Source: Hermatobates lingyangjiaoensis (taxonomy: Eukaryota > Arthropoda > Insecta > Hemiptera > Hermatobatidae). Taken from it: 64,000 nt of DNA. Positions 52,508 to 64,000 of this stretch are shown here, piece by piece. A model generated the notes under the pieces. The model did not search any database. It was not told the origin of the DNA and saw nothing but the letters and a program-made list of their open reading frames with translations. Every line of letters begins with the position of its first letter. The stretch's first letter is position 1. The position numbers and the translations under genes are program-made. Location of the stretch: contig JAPFBL010000226.1 in assembly GCA_026182355.1 (NCBI GenBank), positions 317,501 through 381,500 on the forward strand. Direction: 5' to 3'.

Positions 52508-55500
52508 AAAAGTGTAAGGTTCAGAAAATTTAGGCATATTGTTCAAAATACCGTAGCCAGTAGATTGGTTCTATAAGAAGGGATTCAAAGGAACTACAGT
52601 CAAAAATACAAACACTTTAAGAAATTAGGAGATGATTATGCAACTTTAATTTTTTTAAAAACTAAAAATATCTGAAATGAACCACACCTTCATACATTAG
52701 ATTACACATAATGTGGAGAGTCTGTATACGCCATAGAGGTGGATAACGTCACTGGGTGTGGTAGTGGGAAGGCTGAGTGTATACCACTCATACCATTGAT
52801 TTACCACTATCACGCATACCACGCAGCCACTATCCGTTTCCATTCAAACGATTCATGCGTCTGTTTCGCAATGACGGTAACTAAGTCGCAAAGGAAAACC
52901 GTATCTACCGCAGGAATTGGAGTGAGTGAGACCAAATTTTTCTCATATGGTCAACTGTAGTTTGCTTGCTCAAGAGTCAGAGGTTTCAAATCTTTGTTCT
53001 TCCATGAACCTGAAGGACAGACAGCTAATATGGTGGATACAGAGTCATTTGCTTAACACTGAACTAAGAATGATATTTTCTAATATTCTACAATTTCTAA
53101 TGATATTTAGTAATACCATGTATCATTTCCAAATTTTTGAAAAAATACCTGACGGGCACATTTGCTAGTTTGATATCATTACAAGATTAAACATATCTAA
53201 ACTAAAAGAAATCGATTTTTCCCTTTGTTTTGTATCTGTGAAATAAACGTTTTAAAACTTTTAATTATATTAAAAATTAGCCAAATGACATTAAATAAAC
53301 AAAATATAGGTTAACAGATTTGGAGAAAAATAACAACAAATAAAGTCGTAATGCAATCAATGAGTTTAAACCAAAAGGAAAAGAATAGAAATAAATGCTC
53401 GGAGACCTTTCAGCAAACAAAGTAAGGAACTTACTGATACAATAGAGCATTTATTTCTACTGTTTTCCTTTTACTTTGTGGTTTAAACTTCATCCTCTAC
53501 TATATATTTAAAATTAATTGAACCAGACTATTCTAAAATGTATATCTCATTGTATATACTATACGTGCGCGTTGTGTAACAACGTCATACCATAAAACAA
53601 TCGCATTTTTGCACTATTGTCGATCACTAACGGGATGTATTCTTTTTATGTAATCTACTAAATAAGGGAATAGGTACCATCACTTACAACTACAATAGTA
53701 CTACATGAACAACTTTTCATATCCTGTCTATGTCTAAATCATTAAAAGTTATAAGCAATAAAATATATATATAAAAATGACTCTATACAACATTTGGAAA
53801 AACTTAGTAGATTACAAATTTTATTCTCTAAAACCTTTATTGATTCGTTTTCTCTATGAAGTAATAAGCCCACAACGTTTTAAAAACATGTAAAAGTGTA
53901 AAATTAACTATTGATATTTAAGTTTTATCACACAGTTGTCAATGATTCAAGTTTCCTTACTGAGCAGTTCCAATTAATTTTTGTTTCTTTATTATCCAAT
54001 AGTTTTTTCCGTCAATTGAACTTCATACCATGGATGAAATTACAAAATTAAACCAATTATTAGTAATGTTACCATTAGTTTTTCTAAATACATGCGTATA
54101 ACCTTAAATTCACATATAATCTTTTATCTATTGGTACAAATTATATTAATTTTTATTTGGTGGTTTAACTCTAAGCAATTTTAATTCACTGAAAATTTGT
54201 TACAGATACTCCACAATACAGAAATGCATTCCAGTAAAATAAATGAAAAAAAAGGCTATAATTTTATTTCCAATTAAATTTTACAACTGCCGAAATGCAT
54301 GTAAAAATCGAATACAATAACAAACTCTATTTAATTATTTATTATTATTGTCTTCATGAAATTTACTCCTCACGAACCAAATCTATTAATAGTTCTTCAA
54401 AAGTTTTCTAGTTATTAACTTCATTTTAATCTATAAAACGAACCAAGTAACTCTTAAGTTAAGGATTTGTTTTGATGTTAGTATTAAATTCAGTTTTAAT
54501 ATATTAGTTTTAGAACAAGTATTGCAAATAGTATTTCATTCTAAATTTCAACATAAAATAATTTTGCGTTTGTTTCTATACTCTTATACATCAACCAACC
54601 AAAAGTAATGATGTTTACAAGGAGCACTTAAACACTTCTAAATGATTCGAGAATCATATATGTATTTCATCTATAAACCAATAATTATTAAAAGTATCAA
54701 TATATACCAATCACCAATTAACACCATAAACCATCACCAGTTGCTGTTCACCATATTCTTAGTTAATAAAAGTTTATGAGTTTTCAAATTAACTGTTAAC
54801 TGATTTCACATCTTAAATCAGTATCATTTCACCTTAATTTGATGTTTTGAACTTCTTGTGTAGTAAGAGATATTCCAAAAGAGGAACATTTTTTTTACAG
54901 GAGGCTTAAAATTATCCAACCTTATACTATTAAATCACCTGTTTTAAATTCTTTCGTATTTCTCTTTTAAAAACATGAACTACAACTGTCAATAATGAAG
55001 ATTTTAAAATAAAACTAAAAAACTTGAAAGTATTTTTTCAAATCCTCAGCCTTAAAGAGGCTTAATACCTCTTGGGTTTTAAAAAGGGGCGATAATTTGG
55101 TTCATTGGTTTTTGAAGCATTTAAACAAACACTACTCCACTAGGTATCCTCAAGGATGGGCTTCGGGGGCATATTGCATACTACTTGTATGCATGACACA
55201 CCATGCATACAAATAGTATGCACATCAAAAATTGCCTAACTACGATGATCTAACGTGAACCCGTATTCGACATTGCTATAGTTGTTGGGAGATTTTTTAA
55301 ACGGGAAAGTTTGTTTTATACCAATAAAAAACAAAGTTCTATTTATTTGGCCCAAATGTAGCAAACGATGGGATAAATAAATATATTTAAACTAAATAAA
55401 ACAGTTTGTAAGAAAAATAATTGAAGACGAGAAAGACATAGAAAAATCTAAAACTCACTTTAAAATTCCATGACAACAAATTTCCAACTATTGAAGCGTT

Positions 55501-55604
55501 TTTAAGTTTAATTATGTGTATATATATTTCAAATCTAATTTAATATCTGATTTAGTACTATATGTCTCAGAATTGCACTAAAATACCTCGGGACTGGGGA
55601 GTTT

Positions 55605-55820
55605 GCAGGTTCAAATAAAACTCTCAAATGCCAACGAACAATTGTAATAGTACTACTTGTTAATATCGTTAGTGTTAAAATAATGTTAAAGTTCATTATT
55701 TTAATTTTGAAGTTTTCTCATTCAATTAATTCTTACTTCTGCCTATTAAAAAGTTTTTAAATAAAAACAGAAACGTCAGTATTTGAAGTTTAATTTGAGA
55801 GTTTGATTTGAACCAAGAAA
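55605..55820. repeat. Inverted PLE-type repeat
   Basis: AGGTTCAAATAAAACTCTCA at about 55608 is inverted against about 55788-55815 (TTTGAGAGTTTGATTTGAACC). The interior is diverged. Confidence 0.5.
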
Positions 55821-56436
55821 ACTGACATACGTCGTATATCTCAACGTATCGACTGTTAAAAAAAAAAAATCCAAATGGAACTGCCATTTCTGAATTTCTT
55901 AGAGTTGTTGGTGAACCACATTATCGAGTTGATTATACTTCCAAAGTCATAAATTTTAGCTTACTCAAGATAATTACAGTAAAGATCTTTAAGAGGTACC
56001 CGATATTTAATTATTCAGAGTGGTTGAGTTACCAGATCCACATTCTTTCTATGGAACGACATTTCAAGATTTCCCATCAATCACATGTAAAACCTAAGAA
56101 TATTTCGAAGAGTCAAAGTTTTAATTTTCAAAGACTAACGACAAGTATGCTACCAGTAGACCACATCTGGCCCCTATATTCCTTCTAATATAGATGTTAT
56201 TAAATTAACTTGTGCTCATAAAACAATACTGTTAGGGAAAACATTGTGCTTAAAACATGAAAACAATAGTTGTGCACCACCAAACTATGTTATTATGTAT
56301 AGGGCTGAGGGTTTACAACAAAATAGGAAAAAGAAAGACAATCAGTGTTTCAAATATTTTTTTAATTAAAGAAGATAAAGGTAAACATGCACACGAAGAT
56401 TTATATACAGATTGAGTGAGTTTCTTCAATTGAATT

Positions 56437-56442
56437 TTTATT
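56437..56442 (-). terminator. Candidate SMPD1-like polyadenylation signal
   Basis: AATAAA on the minus strand about 180 bases after the stop codon. Confidence 0.45.
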
Positions 56443-56620
56443 AAAAGTGTTTTACATTATACAGTTATAAAATCTAACAAATTAGTTACTGTCAAAACTA
56501 GGTTAAAATAAAAAATATATATACAGTATATTCACAAAAGTATTAATAAGTCTTCCACCATGAGGACAAAAATTCACCCATAACACAGAAGAGTCATAAC
56601 TATACTATATGCAGGTACAC

Positions 56621-56810
56621 TTACGAGAGAGCGAATCCGTTGTATAACCAGGCACGCCATCCGGTTCTAGTTTTGGCATCAATTCGACTTTCAATTTCTT
56701 GGCAAAGAGTCTTTCGATCATGAGATCTTCCTGATCTTAAGTCACAAATCATTCTCTTACGACATTCTGCATCACAAGTGTCCCTCACTGGTGAATTTTT
56801 CCAGTAATGT
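56621..56810 (-). CDS. SMPD1: SMPD1-like last exon E
   Basis: Acceptor CAATTTCAG|ACATTA; ends [12 protein letters not shown] and TAA at 56623-56621. The last bases CTCTC|GTAAGT also make a perfect splice donor, so a longer alternative C-terminus is possible. Six cysteines match the ASM C-terminal domain pattern. Confidence 0.9.
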
Positions 56811-59800
56811 CTGAAATTGATTATTATATGGAAAAAATATCGCTTACAAAATCTTTATGAGAACTATTCAGAACCCATCAGTATTCATTCCTCTTGCACT
56901 GACAATAAATATTACTCCATAAATATTATTAATCTATATAAATAAAAGAAAGATTTTGTCTGTCCATTGCATAGAACTAACTCATTTCAATTTTTCTTTA
57001 CGAGAAACCGAATCCACCCTTACAAAAATTTCTTTCGGTTTGTCCGCAAAATTTTGTCACAAGTAAACTCAGCCACCTTTTACACAGTTACAACACTTTT
57101 ACAGTAGATTTGTGTATGTCTAACTTAAAATATAGGCTCTGAATTGATTGGAAATTCAACGTAGAAGTGATATTATGGACGTTTAAAGCAAAGTAAAACA
57201 AATTAAACTCAGCCACCATGAGATATAGTGAGCTGAAACTTTGACACTAGATTTGTGTATGACTAACTTAAAATATACACTCTGAATAGATTGATAATTC
57301 AGTGCAGAAGCGAAGTTATTGACCTTAAACTATATTTTGCTAACTTCACTGACATGTTTATTTTGAACCCGCGTGGTCCACCTCGGGCATATCTCGGAGG
57401 CTATGTTTGCCCTATCCTCGGCTAGAGCTTGTTGCTCACGAGATGTGGCGAGCTTTCACGTAAAAAAGACATCAGTCTGTTTTGATGTTATGATCTGCGA
57501 TATTACTGTATAAGCTGGGAGCGCGATATAATACCAAAACAGGTATTATTATTGCTTTAATTAATTTCATTTGCATATATGATAAATATTTCAAAACAAA
57601 ATTCTGACAAGAAAATGTGAATAATTCTCAAAAAACATATTTTCCACAAATCCAAATATTCTAACCTTTCTCCAAATGATTATTGTACCAATCAATGACA
57701 ATACAAATTATTACGAATCAAAAAATTGTTTAAAATAAAAAAATGCCGACAATGTACATCGATGACATAGTTGACATTTACCTATGATCAAATATTTGAT
57801 TTAATAAAAATGTACTTACTTGTGGTAAGTTTCAAACATTGAATCATTTTCAGCTAAGTTGGTAATATAATTATCCCATTCTTGAGGAAGTAACGATTTC
57901 ATCTTGTAAGACTGTCGAGCAGTATAAAGTTTGTACCAAATTGGATAATCATAGAGATTTGCTTCCTTCAAATTCATTATCCATGTTTCATGATCAATAA
58001 CCATCTAAAAATTAGATTTCACTCCAATTTTGAATAATTCCATAGATATACATATATCTAATAAAAAGAGAATGTATAATTTTATAAAAATACCCTAGTC
58101 GATTTGTCGTGATCTCCATCCACATAGTAAATTCTGTAGCCTGGATTTAAATTGTAATATGGAGTTACTGAAGGTCCAACATAAGCTATACTAACAGCTT
58201 TACTGAGATCATCCTTATCGTAAAATACTTCAAACTCGTCAAAGTGAGTATGGCCAAAGAATTGAGATGTTATGGTTCCCTCGTATCTAATAAAACATTT
58301 ACAACAATTTAATTAATTTTCCATATAATTAACTAAATACAATAATTGATTAAATTTGGATGACAATTATATAGTGTATTTATTTTTAAAACAATCAAAG
58401 CATCAGGAGCATAGATAAAATAAAGGATTCTTAATCAACTCTCACCTGAAAAAGTTTATCGCAAATTTTTCTTAATGCATCTCAACCATCCCATTTTAAT
58501 TAACAAAAGAAACAGTAATTCTTTAAAAAAGATACCACCTTCATGCTGTCAAAGCTGTGAAAACTATAGGGTCTATGAACCGTCGAACTGAATTGACACA
58601 AGTGCAAATGTGACTCTGAGAAAAACCTTACTACCACACAACTTATCAACAATTCATTTTCTAATTTCACTTCATAGATTTCAAACCCTTCTTAATTAAA
58701 CCATTTATAAATTTCTCAAAGAAACATCAAAAACCAGTAACAGTATTAACATGACTCTGACATTATGATCAAGTACTTTCATTTGTCTAATTTTTAATAA
58801 TTTCAACCCAAACAAGAAGATACATAACTTTAAATTACACGGAACAGAACAAAGTACTTTCAATAACTGATATTTCAAACAACAGTTTGTGATTAGAAGA
58901 TGAAAAGAGAAAATGAAGTGAAAGTCGATGTGATCAAATGTGGTTTCGGTTTGACGAGGTCGAAAAAAAATGATTCCTTCTATATAATTTTTATTTTTGT
59001 AAAGATCAGTAAGAAAGTCATTTTCATACTTTCAATTTTATCAATATACAAGTTTAAAACTTTAAAATTACAAAAAAAAATACAAAACAAAACACTCGTA
59101 AAATCGTTATTTCGAACAACAGTTCTTCTTCAGGAAGAAACTATTACAGAAGATAAAGAAGGACTTATACATCTTTTTAGCCTTCTTTTTTATGTTCTTC
59201 TAGCGATAGATAATGGTGCAAAATATTAATTAAAGTATTTTGCTCAGTTGTGATTATTCATCATTTTGTTCTCTTAATATGACATTATCTTATTTTATAT
59301 TAGCCTTGAATTATTAGAATCATATAATTTTTTTTTATAAAATAATTTACTAAATCTTTTGTTAACATCCCACAAAAAATTGACATAGATATATCAAAGA
59401 ACGAATCAAATTAAAATAGGTAGGTGAAACTAATAAATTTTTGCTAACTAATTAATCAAAAGTTATTTCTTTTAGCATTTCAAATTAAACTTTAATAATT
59501 AATGAATTTTATAAATGTTTTTTTATATCACAAATTTCTACTTACATATATATATATATATATTTACTATTTACCAAATAATATGTAAATGCCAAAAAAA
59601 AAAATGGGCAAATGTGGTTTGGGTAAATTACACTATTGCTTTTGAAAATGGTAAAGTAAGCAACATCTTTAAGACAATGTCAAGGTGTGTTATCAATATT
59701 TTTTTCCTAATAAATTGAATAAGATTATACACATAACAAGTCATCATGAATGCTAATTCAACGACTTATGAACATTACCTGTTAATGATGGAATTGTAGT

Positions 59801-62500
59801 TTCGGCTCCATACCTTCAGGCAATCACTATGACCTGGTGGAATGTGCCCAATTATATGAACTTTCTCATTATTAAATTCTGCACTCTGCAATTCGTAAAT
59901 AAACCATTGTAACTCTTTAGCTGGGTCTGTGCTATTCAAAAGTAGCCACCTACAACAAAAAAAATGTTTTAACTCACGAGCTATGTATTTACTCTTATTT
60001 ATAATAAGAGGAAGAAACACTAAGACTCTACATAAGAGATTTTATCTAAGTCGACGCGTTTCAAATTTTTAGTGTTCAACCGTCAGGTTACATCTGCCTC
60101 AGTAAGATAATGTTGAGTGTTCAAGAGAGTCAAATGTAACCTGAAGATGAATATTAACTGTTCAAAACGCATCAATGTTCGATAGAATCTTTTATGTGGA
60201 GACTTAGTGTTTCTTCCTCATATTCAAATTATGAAAAAAATGTTTTTCAAGTTATAGTATAGCTTTCTCAAACAAACAAAAATGTCAATGTTGTACATGT
60301 AATTGACGTAGAGAGGAAAATCTGTTAACTAACTTTAACTCGTCTGAATAGAATTTTAAACTGTTTAAAAAAAGTCTATTGTAATGAAACTCATATACAT
60401 ATGAAACCCATACTTTAAACGGTTTAAAAAAGTCTATTCTAATGAAACTCATATTTTAAACGGTTTAAAAAAAGTCTATTGTAATGAAACTCATACTACA
60501 TATGAAACTCATATTTTAAACGGATTAAAAAAAGTTTATTGTAATGAAACTCATATTTGTGAGTTTCAACGGTTTAAAAATTTTATGTAATAAAAATAAA
60601 CATAGTTATGTTTAAATATTTATGTTTTTTTAAACGGTTTAAAAAAAGTCTATTGTAATGAAACTCATACTACATATGAAACCCATATTTTAAACGGTTT
60701 AAAAAATCTATTGTAATGAAACTCATATTTTAAACGGTTTAAAAAAAGTCTATTGTAATGAAACTCATACTACATATGAAACTCATATTTTAAACGGATT
60801 AAAAAAAGTTTATTGTAATGAAACTCATATTTTAAACGGTTTAAAAAAAGTCTATTGTAATGAAACTCATACTACATATGAAACTCATATTTTAAACGGA
60901 TTAAAAAAAGTTTATTGTAATGAAACTCATATTTTAAACGGTTTAAAAAAAGTCTATTGTAATGAAACTCATACTACATATGAAACCCATATTTTAAACG
61001 GTTTAAAAAATCTATTGTAATGAAACTCATATTTTAAACGGTTTAAAAAAGTCTATTGTAATGAAACTCATACTACATATGAAACCCATATTTTAAACGG
61101 TTTAAAAAATCTATTGTAATGAAACTCATATTTTAAACGGTTTAAAAAAAGTCTATTGTAATGAAACTCATACTACATATGAAACTCATATTTTAAACGG
61201 TTTAAAAAAAGTCTATTGTAATGAAACTCAGACTACATATGAAACTCATATTTTAAACGGTTTAAAAAAGTCTATTCTAATGAAGCTCATATTTTAAACG
61301 GATTAAAAAAAGTTTATTGTAATGAAACTCATATTTTAAACGGTTTAAAAAAAGGCTATTGGAATGAAACTCATATTAAATTCTAACCCACTTTAAATTA
61401 CATCATCTTAATTACATTACACTATATCATTCCTTTTGTACAAATTAAAACTTTTAATCACAATCAGTACATGTAAATATCATACAAAAATAGTGCCTCC
61501 TAAAAATTAAAAACATATGATGGAATATAATAACAGGAAAAACATACTTATCGTTCTGTTTGTAAAAGTCATTGCCAATGACTAATAATAATTATCATAA
61601 GACAATCGTTTATGATTTATCCATGCAGTTACCACAAGCCATTCCTATAAGTTATCTATAAGTTACCATAAATTGTTCCATAAGTTAGTAAAAAGAAACT
61701 TATAGTCTTAAACTGTAAAGAACTATTTTTTTAGACATCTTTTAGATTTTAAAATTATTAGTAAACTTATTTTATTAAGGAAATATTTTTTTAAATATTT
61801 AGTTGCTTCATTTTTTTTCACAAATATGGAATAAAGTATCTCATTATTTCATTACATTTATTTGATTATTCAGAACATTATTATATGATCATTATAATTA
61901 TTTAGGAAACTTCAAAACCCAAATCTTAATACCACTTCTTGGAAAAGTTAAATTTTAAAATTTAACTTTTAGATTTTAAATCATTTTAGATTTTAAATCA
62001 TTAAGTCATCTTTTAGATTTTAAAATTATTAGTTAACTTATTTTATTAAGGAAATATTTTTTTAAATATTTAGTTGCTTCATTTATTTTTTTTTTTACAC
62101 AAATATGGAGAAAAGTATCTCATTATTTCATTATATTTATTTGATTATATAGAACATTATTATATGATCATTATAATTATTTAAGAAACTTGAAAACCCA
62201 AATCTTAATACCACTTCTTGGAAAAGTTAAATTTTAAAATTTAACTTTTTGAGTAGTAAAAATTTATAGTTTGATTGTTATGAGTTTATAGTGTTTTTAT
62301 TTTACCAGTTTTTATTGTTGCAATAGTTCATATTGAGGGAAATAATTCTAAATCCAGGACGAACGAGTACACTGTAGAAAGCACCTCGACGAACGGTCCT
62401 TGAAACACTGGAAGGGAGCCATTTTCTCCACAAAGTGTCCAACTCATTATATAGCCAGTCAATGGCAAAGTTTTCATTTTGTATGAATGGAGGGGGAAAG
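56621..62500 (-). CDS. SMPD1: Acid sphingomyelinase (SMPD1-like), C-terminal five exons, 5' end outside window
   Basis: Joined exons (minus): 62500-62306, 59949-59779, 58286-58094, 58004-57820, 56810-56621; phases agree; 310 residues plus TAA. Enzyme: lysosomal or secreted zinc phosphodiesterase cleaving sphingomyelin to ceramide and phosphocholine. Seen: [20 protein letters not shown], the [10 protein letters not shown] block, [25 protein letters not shown] (metal-binding His) and [12 protein letters not shown] (GHxH metal ligands), then [20 protein letters not shown], and a cysteine-rich C-terminal domain ([26 protein letters not shown]). Saposin domain and N-terminal metallophosphatase half must lie right of 62500, beyond 64000 or in undetected exons. 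Strong family match. Confidence 0.95.
56985..57330. repeat. Two diverged direct repeats of about 125 bp in SMPD1-like intron
   Basis: AACTCAGCCACC, GTAGATTTGTGTATG/CTAGATTTGTGTATG and CTAACTTAAAATATA recur about 120-125 bases apart. Preceded by AAAGATTTTGTCTGTCCATTG, a start seen in dispersed repeats of arthropods. A GC-richer stretch follows at 57365-57460. Class not assigned. Confidence 0.5.
57820..58004 (-). CDS. SMPD1: SMPD1-like exon D
   Basis: Acceptor AATTTTTAG|ATGGTT, donor CACAA|GTAAGT. Encodes [24 protein letters not shown] is the conserved motif after the catalytic domain. The ATG is internal, not a start. Confidence 0.94.
58094..58286 (-). CDS. SMPD1: SMPD1-like exon C (GHTH metal ligands)
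   Basis: Acceptor TTTTATTAG|ATACGA, donor CTAGG|GTATTT. Encodes [20 protein letters not shown] and [20 protein letters not shown]. Too broken by phase to appear as a long frame, but every splice junction fits. Confidence 0.93.
59779..59949 (-). CDS. SMPD1: SMPD1-like exon B (HIIGHIPPG)
   Basis: Acceptor TTTGTTGTAG|GTGGCT, donor AACAG|GTAATG. Encodes [20 protein letters not shown], then [20 protein letters not shown]. An inverted PLE-type repeat begins about 55 bases upstream of its acceptor. Confidence 0.95.
60003..60230. repeat. Inverted repeat with degenerate hammerhead motifs, SMPD1-like intron
   Basis: GAGGAAGAAACACTAAG at 60008 is inverted at about 60205-60222. Minus core CTGACGG near 60095 and plus core CTGAAGA near 60149 belong to the ACGCGT family (AAACGCGTC, AAACGCATC), each with core changes, so probably inactive. 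Confidence 0.55.
60350..61375. repeat. Minisatellite with two alternating unit lengths, SMPD1-like intron
   Basis: Core TTTTAAACGGTTTAAAAAAA + GTCTATTGTAATGAAACTCATA; some units carry an extra CTACATATGAAAC(C/T)CATA block, producing a higher-order alternation of about 41 and 62 bp. More than 20 units. A KpnI-free, coding-free AT-rich array; one unit near 60550-60620 is disrupted. Confidence 0.92.
61732..62250. repeat. Tandem duplication of about 240 bp
   Basis: 61732-61966 and 62007-62246 share TTTTAGATTTTAAAATTATT through AAAGTTAAATTTTAAAATTT with few differences, ending 56 bases before the exon A donor. Confidence 0.85.
62306..62500 (-). CDS. SMPD1: SMPD1-like exon A (first in window)
   Basis: Acceptor TTTTAG|CTTTCC, donor AACTG|GTAAAA splitting a tryptophan codon. 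Encodes [20 protein letters not shown] to [11 protein letters not shown]. Enters in phase 2, so an upstream exon exists. Confidence 0.93.
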
Positions 62501-63615
62501 CTAAAAGAAAAAAAAATATTCCCTAGATAATTAATTCATAAAAATGATACAGTAAAATGAATATTTCTTGTAACATTGTTCAAACATTTCTAAACAAGAG
62601 GAATATTGTTTCCAGAAAAAAATAATTTAAATTAATAACCTGTTAATAAATTCATCAATACAACCTATAATCTATTGGAGATTATTTCAACAGATTTATT
62701 TGCATCTAGAAAAGCAACTTGTGCTACTATACACATAAAGCTATTTAATAAATTAGCAAAAGAGTAAAAGGCAATAAACGTTTAGCAGACAGAGAAGTGT
62801 GAATACAAAATGTGTTTATGAATGGTCACTGTTAAATGCACATAATAGTAATGGTTGAAAAATACAGTCAAAAAATTATGATGTTCCTTTTTGACAAGAG
62901 AGGGGGTAATTAGTATCCATCAATAGTGTTCCATTATCAAAACATTTTATGGAAATTGTGCTTACGTTCTCAAATTACTTTGATAAGTTTAATATTTCAA
63001 ACTGTTCTATAAGTCAGCTTATGTAGTTAAATTTTATAAAATAAAGCCATCTCACTGTATTTAATTTATATTAATAACCTAATGATTAAAGTACTTATAT
63101 TAATAAAATTTATATTTGTTAATTACTGATTATTAAATCAGTAATTAGATATAATTGTATTTAAATTGGGATGGTTATTAGTCATTTAAATAAATAAGAA
63201 TTTCATTATTATTAATAATTAATACTAATTACTTTATTAGTTATTAAACTAATATGTTATATAAATTAATATAAAAACATATGTTTAAGTCACATATGTT
63301 TTTGTGTTATTTGGACATTTAGTAATAAAGTAAGTACTCATTCATATTTATATTATGAAAGAATTATTTTTCCCAAATGTTTAAAGTTATTTCATAAATA
63401 ATTGAGAATGAAACATCTTATCTTGAAAATTTTCTTCTACACCAGACCAGAGTGTTTCATTCTTGTTTTTATTGTTATTTACAAACTTTGTAGTAGTAAT
63501 TTCCTTTTTTTCTAAAATTGTATTGGATTCCGCTGTAGCAGAAATCGAAAGATTTAACTAGATATTAGACTGGATGGTATAGTAGTGGATTTTCGCTTTG
63601 TACGGAAGTTATACG
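62501..63615. other. SMPD1-like upstream intron, AT-rich
   Basis: No exon or repeat that I can name between the acceptor of exon A and the Tc1-like frame. Confidence 0.5.
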
Positions 63616-64000
63616 ATGTGTTTTTGGATAGTGGCTCGGATGAGACAGAGACAGAGGTCGGTTTCTAAATGTTCCACAGTGGGTCCGGGCTCAGACTTTG
63701 TTAGAAGAAGGCTACAGCCAGAGGCAAGGGCTCAAGTGCTGGGGGTCAGCCATTCAACAGTCGGGAGACTGATCACTCGCTTCAGGGAGACTGGAAGTCA
63801 CACCAGGAGACCAGGTCAGGGTCGACCTCGTCTTACTTCGGAAGTCGATGACCGTTTCTTGAGGCAAAATGCATTGAGAAGAAGGGATGTAACAGGTCAA
63901 GAGCTGAGTGCTCTAATCCAAAATTTTAGAAATTTGACAATCTCTTCAACTACGGTGAGAAGACGACTGCGCGAAGCAATCTTAGATGCTCGTCGGCCCA
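63616..64000 (+). mobile_element. Tc1-like transposase, N-terminal part, truncated by window end
   Basis: Open from ATG 63616 (alternative ATG 63640) to the edge. Encodes a helix-turn-helix pair: AQVLGVSHSTVGRLITRFRE, then a GRPR-type hook TRRPGQGRPRLTSEVDDRFL, and a second HTH LTISSTTVRRRLREAILDAR. This is the DNA-binding half of Tc1/mariner transposases. The DDE domain would lie right of the window. No stop in 385 bases suggests a fairly young copy. It lies inside the SMPD1-like gene, opposite strand. Confidence 0.85.

Larger units (their letters stand above)
48343..56436. other. Intergenic region between convergent Emi-like and SMPD1-like genes
   Basis: An hAT-like end (49.18 kb), PLE C-terminus and hammerhead (49.33-50.19 kb), 1.6 kb twin element (50.89-52.51 kb), a short inverted repeat (53.37-53.49 kb) and an inverted PLE-type repeat (55.60-55.82 kb). 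52.6-53.3, 53.5-55.5 and 55.8-56.4 kb show nothing I can name. Confidence 0.5.

Noticed and set aside
52739..53168. Two overlapping small frames
   Set aside because: No recognisable motif, no splice partner, unremarkable codon use.

Overview
This is a eukaryotic nuclear window, AT-rich and mostly non-coding. It has long introns with consensus GT..AG borders and is heavily seeded with decayed transposable elements. Three metazoan protein-coding genes can be reconstructed exon by exon with matching splice phases. Organism (inference): an invertebrate animal, most likely an arthropod, because of animal gene families, many Penelope-like element (PLE) remnants with GIY-YIG endonuclease, tRNA-derived SINEs, hAT/mariner/Tc1 DNA transposons and (TA)n arrays. 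I cannot name the species.

Layout. (1) 342-29820, minus strand: a complete tumour-protein-D52-family gene (TPD52-like), six coding exons over 29.5 kb, 297 codons; its introns hold most of the repeats in the left half. (2) 29.9-43.2 kb: intergenic DNA between two divergent genes, with SINEs, an hAT element nested in a SINE, and PLE/hammerhead cassettes. (3) 43353-48011, plus strand: a complete Emi1/Emi2/Rca1-type F-box gene (APC/C inhibitor), four coding exons, 425 codons, with F-box, zinc-binding region and a C-terminal LRRL tail. (4) 48.0-56.6 kb: intergenic DNA with a PLE 3' end (GIY-YIG plus hammerhead motif) and one of two copies of an unclassified 1.6 kb element. (5) 56621-62500, minus strand: the C-terminal five exons of an acid sphingomyelinase gene (SMPD1-like); its 5' exons lie beyond the window. 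(6) 63616-64000, plus strand: the N-terminal part of a Tc1-like transposase running off the edge.

The three genes have unrelated jobs (membrane traffic adaptor, cell-cycle inhibitor, lysosomal lipase) and show no sign of co-regulation. The notable system is a family of minimal hammerhead-ribozyme-like motifs (CTGANGA ... GAAA core). Their stem III is nearly always a short palindrome (ACGT, ATAT, AGATCT, AGGCCT, ACGCGT, AATT). They are often arranged as divergent inverted pairs, abut (TA)n tracts, and in two places follow a PLE GIY-YIG reading frame in the same orientation. This fits published minimal hammerheads of Penelope-like elements, but the density and the paired, palindromic arrangement here deserve direct testing.
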